A stretch of DNA of 64,000 bases, from positions 109,573 to 173,572 of the forward strand of contig MNCI01007659.1 in assembly GCA_015680685.1 (NCBI GenBank), written 5' to 3'. The notes below the pieces were generated by a model. That model was not told the DNA's origin. It did not search any database and saw only the letters and a program-made list of their open reading frames with translations. Shown in pieces: positions 62,467 to 64,000 of the stretch. This stretch comes from Gnetum montanum. Its lineage: Eukaryota; Streptophyta; Gnetopsida; Gnetales; Gnetaceae. Position 1 is the stretch's first letter. Each line of letters opens with the position of its first letter. The position numbers and the translations under genes are program-made.

Positions 62467-64000
62467 GGTGCAAATCACTTGAACCAAAATCAATTAGGAG
62501 ATGGAGTACCATGTTAGAGATCTTCAATGACATATATCAAACCTATTCATGGGTGTCCAATATAAGGATGGAAGCAAGGAACCCATGAATCTCTTGATGC
62601 AGTAATGGACAAGTATTACTTACTACTACATAGATGTCCATGCCATGGATTCTTTTAATAGGAGTAGCTAAGGCACATTTTTTATGGGTTATGGAACAAG
62701 ACCAGAGAGATGCTGGGGTTTATGCCTAAGGCTAATTATCTGAAATGACTACCCATCGAATACAAAGACTGATTAACCAAGTTGTGAAGGAGGAAGGTGA
62801 GTTAAAAAAAAGAGAATTAGCATAAGAATATAATAGAGATCCATCTATCAAGAAAAGGGATGCAAGAGTTTGTGACACATAGGAGGCCTTGGATCAGGCA
62901 CTTTAGAAGAATACTTTACCTATCCAGAAATCTATCACCAATATAGTAGCATAGGTAGTGAATATGTAGGACTTAATTGATGAGAGATGTACAACAACCT
63001 TGAAGATTATGGAGGGGAAAATAGAGCAAACCTTTCGTAAAGGAAAGGACAAGAAAAAGAAGAGAGATTTTGGTTGAAACGGCAAAGTGGCTTCAATGGC
63101 TAAGTGTTTAGACACAAGCTTTGAAGATGAGGAAGGATGTGTTATATGCCAATACAAACATCCCAAGGGATGTTGTCCAATAATGGCACACTTATAAGAA
63201 ATAAGGGCATATGCACTTAACCCTAGATTTGTTAAGAAAAAGATGTCCAAAAGGTTACCTTACCCTTAAGGTAACTACAAGTAAAACTTCCAACCCACGT
63301 ACTATCCCAATGGATCTTTACCATAGCCACAAGAGCAATACTATCAGCAGTGGCAATAATGCCAATCATGGGCCAGGCCACCACCATGCTAACAATATCT
63401 ATATTGGCAACTAGATCCATATGGATACTTTGTGCAATGTCCAATCTCTCCTAGTAATGTTCTTGTTCAAACTTCACAATACCATGTAACTAAGTACCAT
63501 AGACTAACATTGCCAAGGACAGATCCAAACTCGTACATGCATCCATCAATAGCTAGTTATTCAAATCAACATCCAAATTCTTTACCACCAGTGCCACCTC
63601 TTGTCATGTAGGAAAAACAACCATCTCAACCAGAATAGAAAAGTGTAACAAGGGTGCTTATCATAAAAGAGGAAGTAATCACACAAAAACCACAAACCAA
63701 GAAATGATCATTCTTCCAAATAAGTCTAGAGAAGGTTCAAAGGATGAGGAGCACATCTACTTCAACTCCATCCACATCCAACCCTCCTAGAAATAAAAAG
63801 CCTCCATCATCATCACATGCCAATATAACAAATGTTGTCCTAATAGAAACAGTATTAGACTGGATAAAGGTAGGATCACTCGCTAAGAAATGAATTGATC
63901 TAGGAATTCCTTTGATTTATCTATGAGTAGTTGGAAATTTTCCATGCAAAGATCTATTAGACTTAGGTTCTGGGGTAAATTTGATCTCTTAAAAAACATA
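62467..64000 (+). pseudogene. Gag and start of protease, plus-strand copy (element G, partial)
   Basis: From 62467 the plus strand reads gag from the point equivalent to about 45690 in element F ('nqnqlgdgv' region). It goes on through 'GWKQGTHESLDAVMDKYY' and a knuckle 'CVICQYKHPKGCCP' (63138-63179) to the protease loop 'LLDLGSGVNLIS' at about 63952-63990. Stops are present. The gag start and the 5' LTR are missing because of the join at 62466. The element continues past the window. Confidence 0.8.

Larger units (their letters stand above)
61053..64000. repeat. Large inverted repeat (arms at least 1.4 kb) at the window's right end
   Basis: 62587-64000 is the reverse complement of about 61053-62465 with a few percent difference, nearly all transitions. 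The spacer is about 120 bp and contains a single N at 62466. The right arm runs off the window. Confidence 0.95.

Overview
The window is plant nuclear DNA with low gene density. It holds one intact intron-containing gene, a JmjC histone demethylase on the minus strand. Almost everything else is nested, decayed LTR retrotransposons of the Ty3/gypsy type (order gag-PR-RT-RH-INT), plus LINE remnants. The diverged JMJ706/JMJ13-like protein, the nested CpG-depleted elements and the low gene density suggest a gymnosperm or another non-angiosperm vascular plant. The species cannot be named from the sequence.

Layout. Element A (about 110-21027, plus strand) is an old, stop-riddled gypsy element. Its 3' LTR was split by element B (10791-20865, minus strand), which is flanked by a perfect ATAAA target-site duplication. 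From 21.0 to 33 kb lies the gene region. The demethylase CDS runs 29096->23086 in ten exons that join in one open frame of 648 codons. Its last intron (2.9 kb) carries a LINE reverse-transcriptase fragment, and a GC-rich, CpG-rich promoter-like block lies at about 31.05-32.4 kb. From 33 to 41.1 kb is AT-rich DNA with LINE remains (ORF1-like pieces and an endonuclease domain). The LINE is split by an old minus-strand solo LTR C (37826-39597), which is itself split by a younger solo LTR D (38132-38988, TSD CTAAC, mostly an assembly gap).

From 41.1 kb to the end is a second nest. Element E (minus, 41122 to about 62465) keeps gag, protease, an extra 3' ORF and one LTR, but has lost RT, RNase H and most of integrase. 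It was split inside its extra ORF by element F (43574-56678, plus, TSD CCTAG, two 889-bp LTRs). F is the most complete element: LTR, primer-binding site, gag, PR, RT, RH, INT, noncoding spacer, internal promoter-like block, extra ORF, polypurine tract, LTR. The last 2.9 kb is a large inverted repeat in which the gag-PR part of E reappears on the plus strand.

The most interesting signal is the extra ORF (aORF) shared by E and F. It lies between integrase and the 3' LTR, starts MAPK, has a conserved globular core and a long coiled-coil tail, and is preceded in both elements by palindromic words, a TATA box and a possible short intron ending at the start codon. LTR U3 regions throughout the window have the same layout, with a different palindromic word in each family. 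No RNA genes or CRISPR arrays were seen. Two sequence joins marked by single N bases look like assembly errors.
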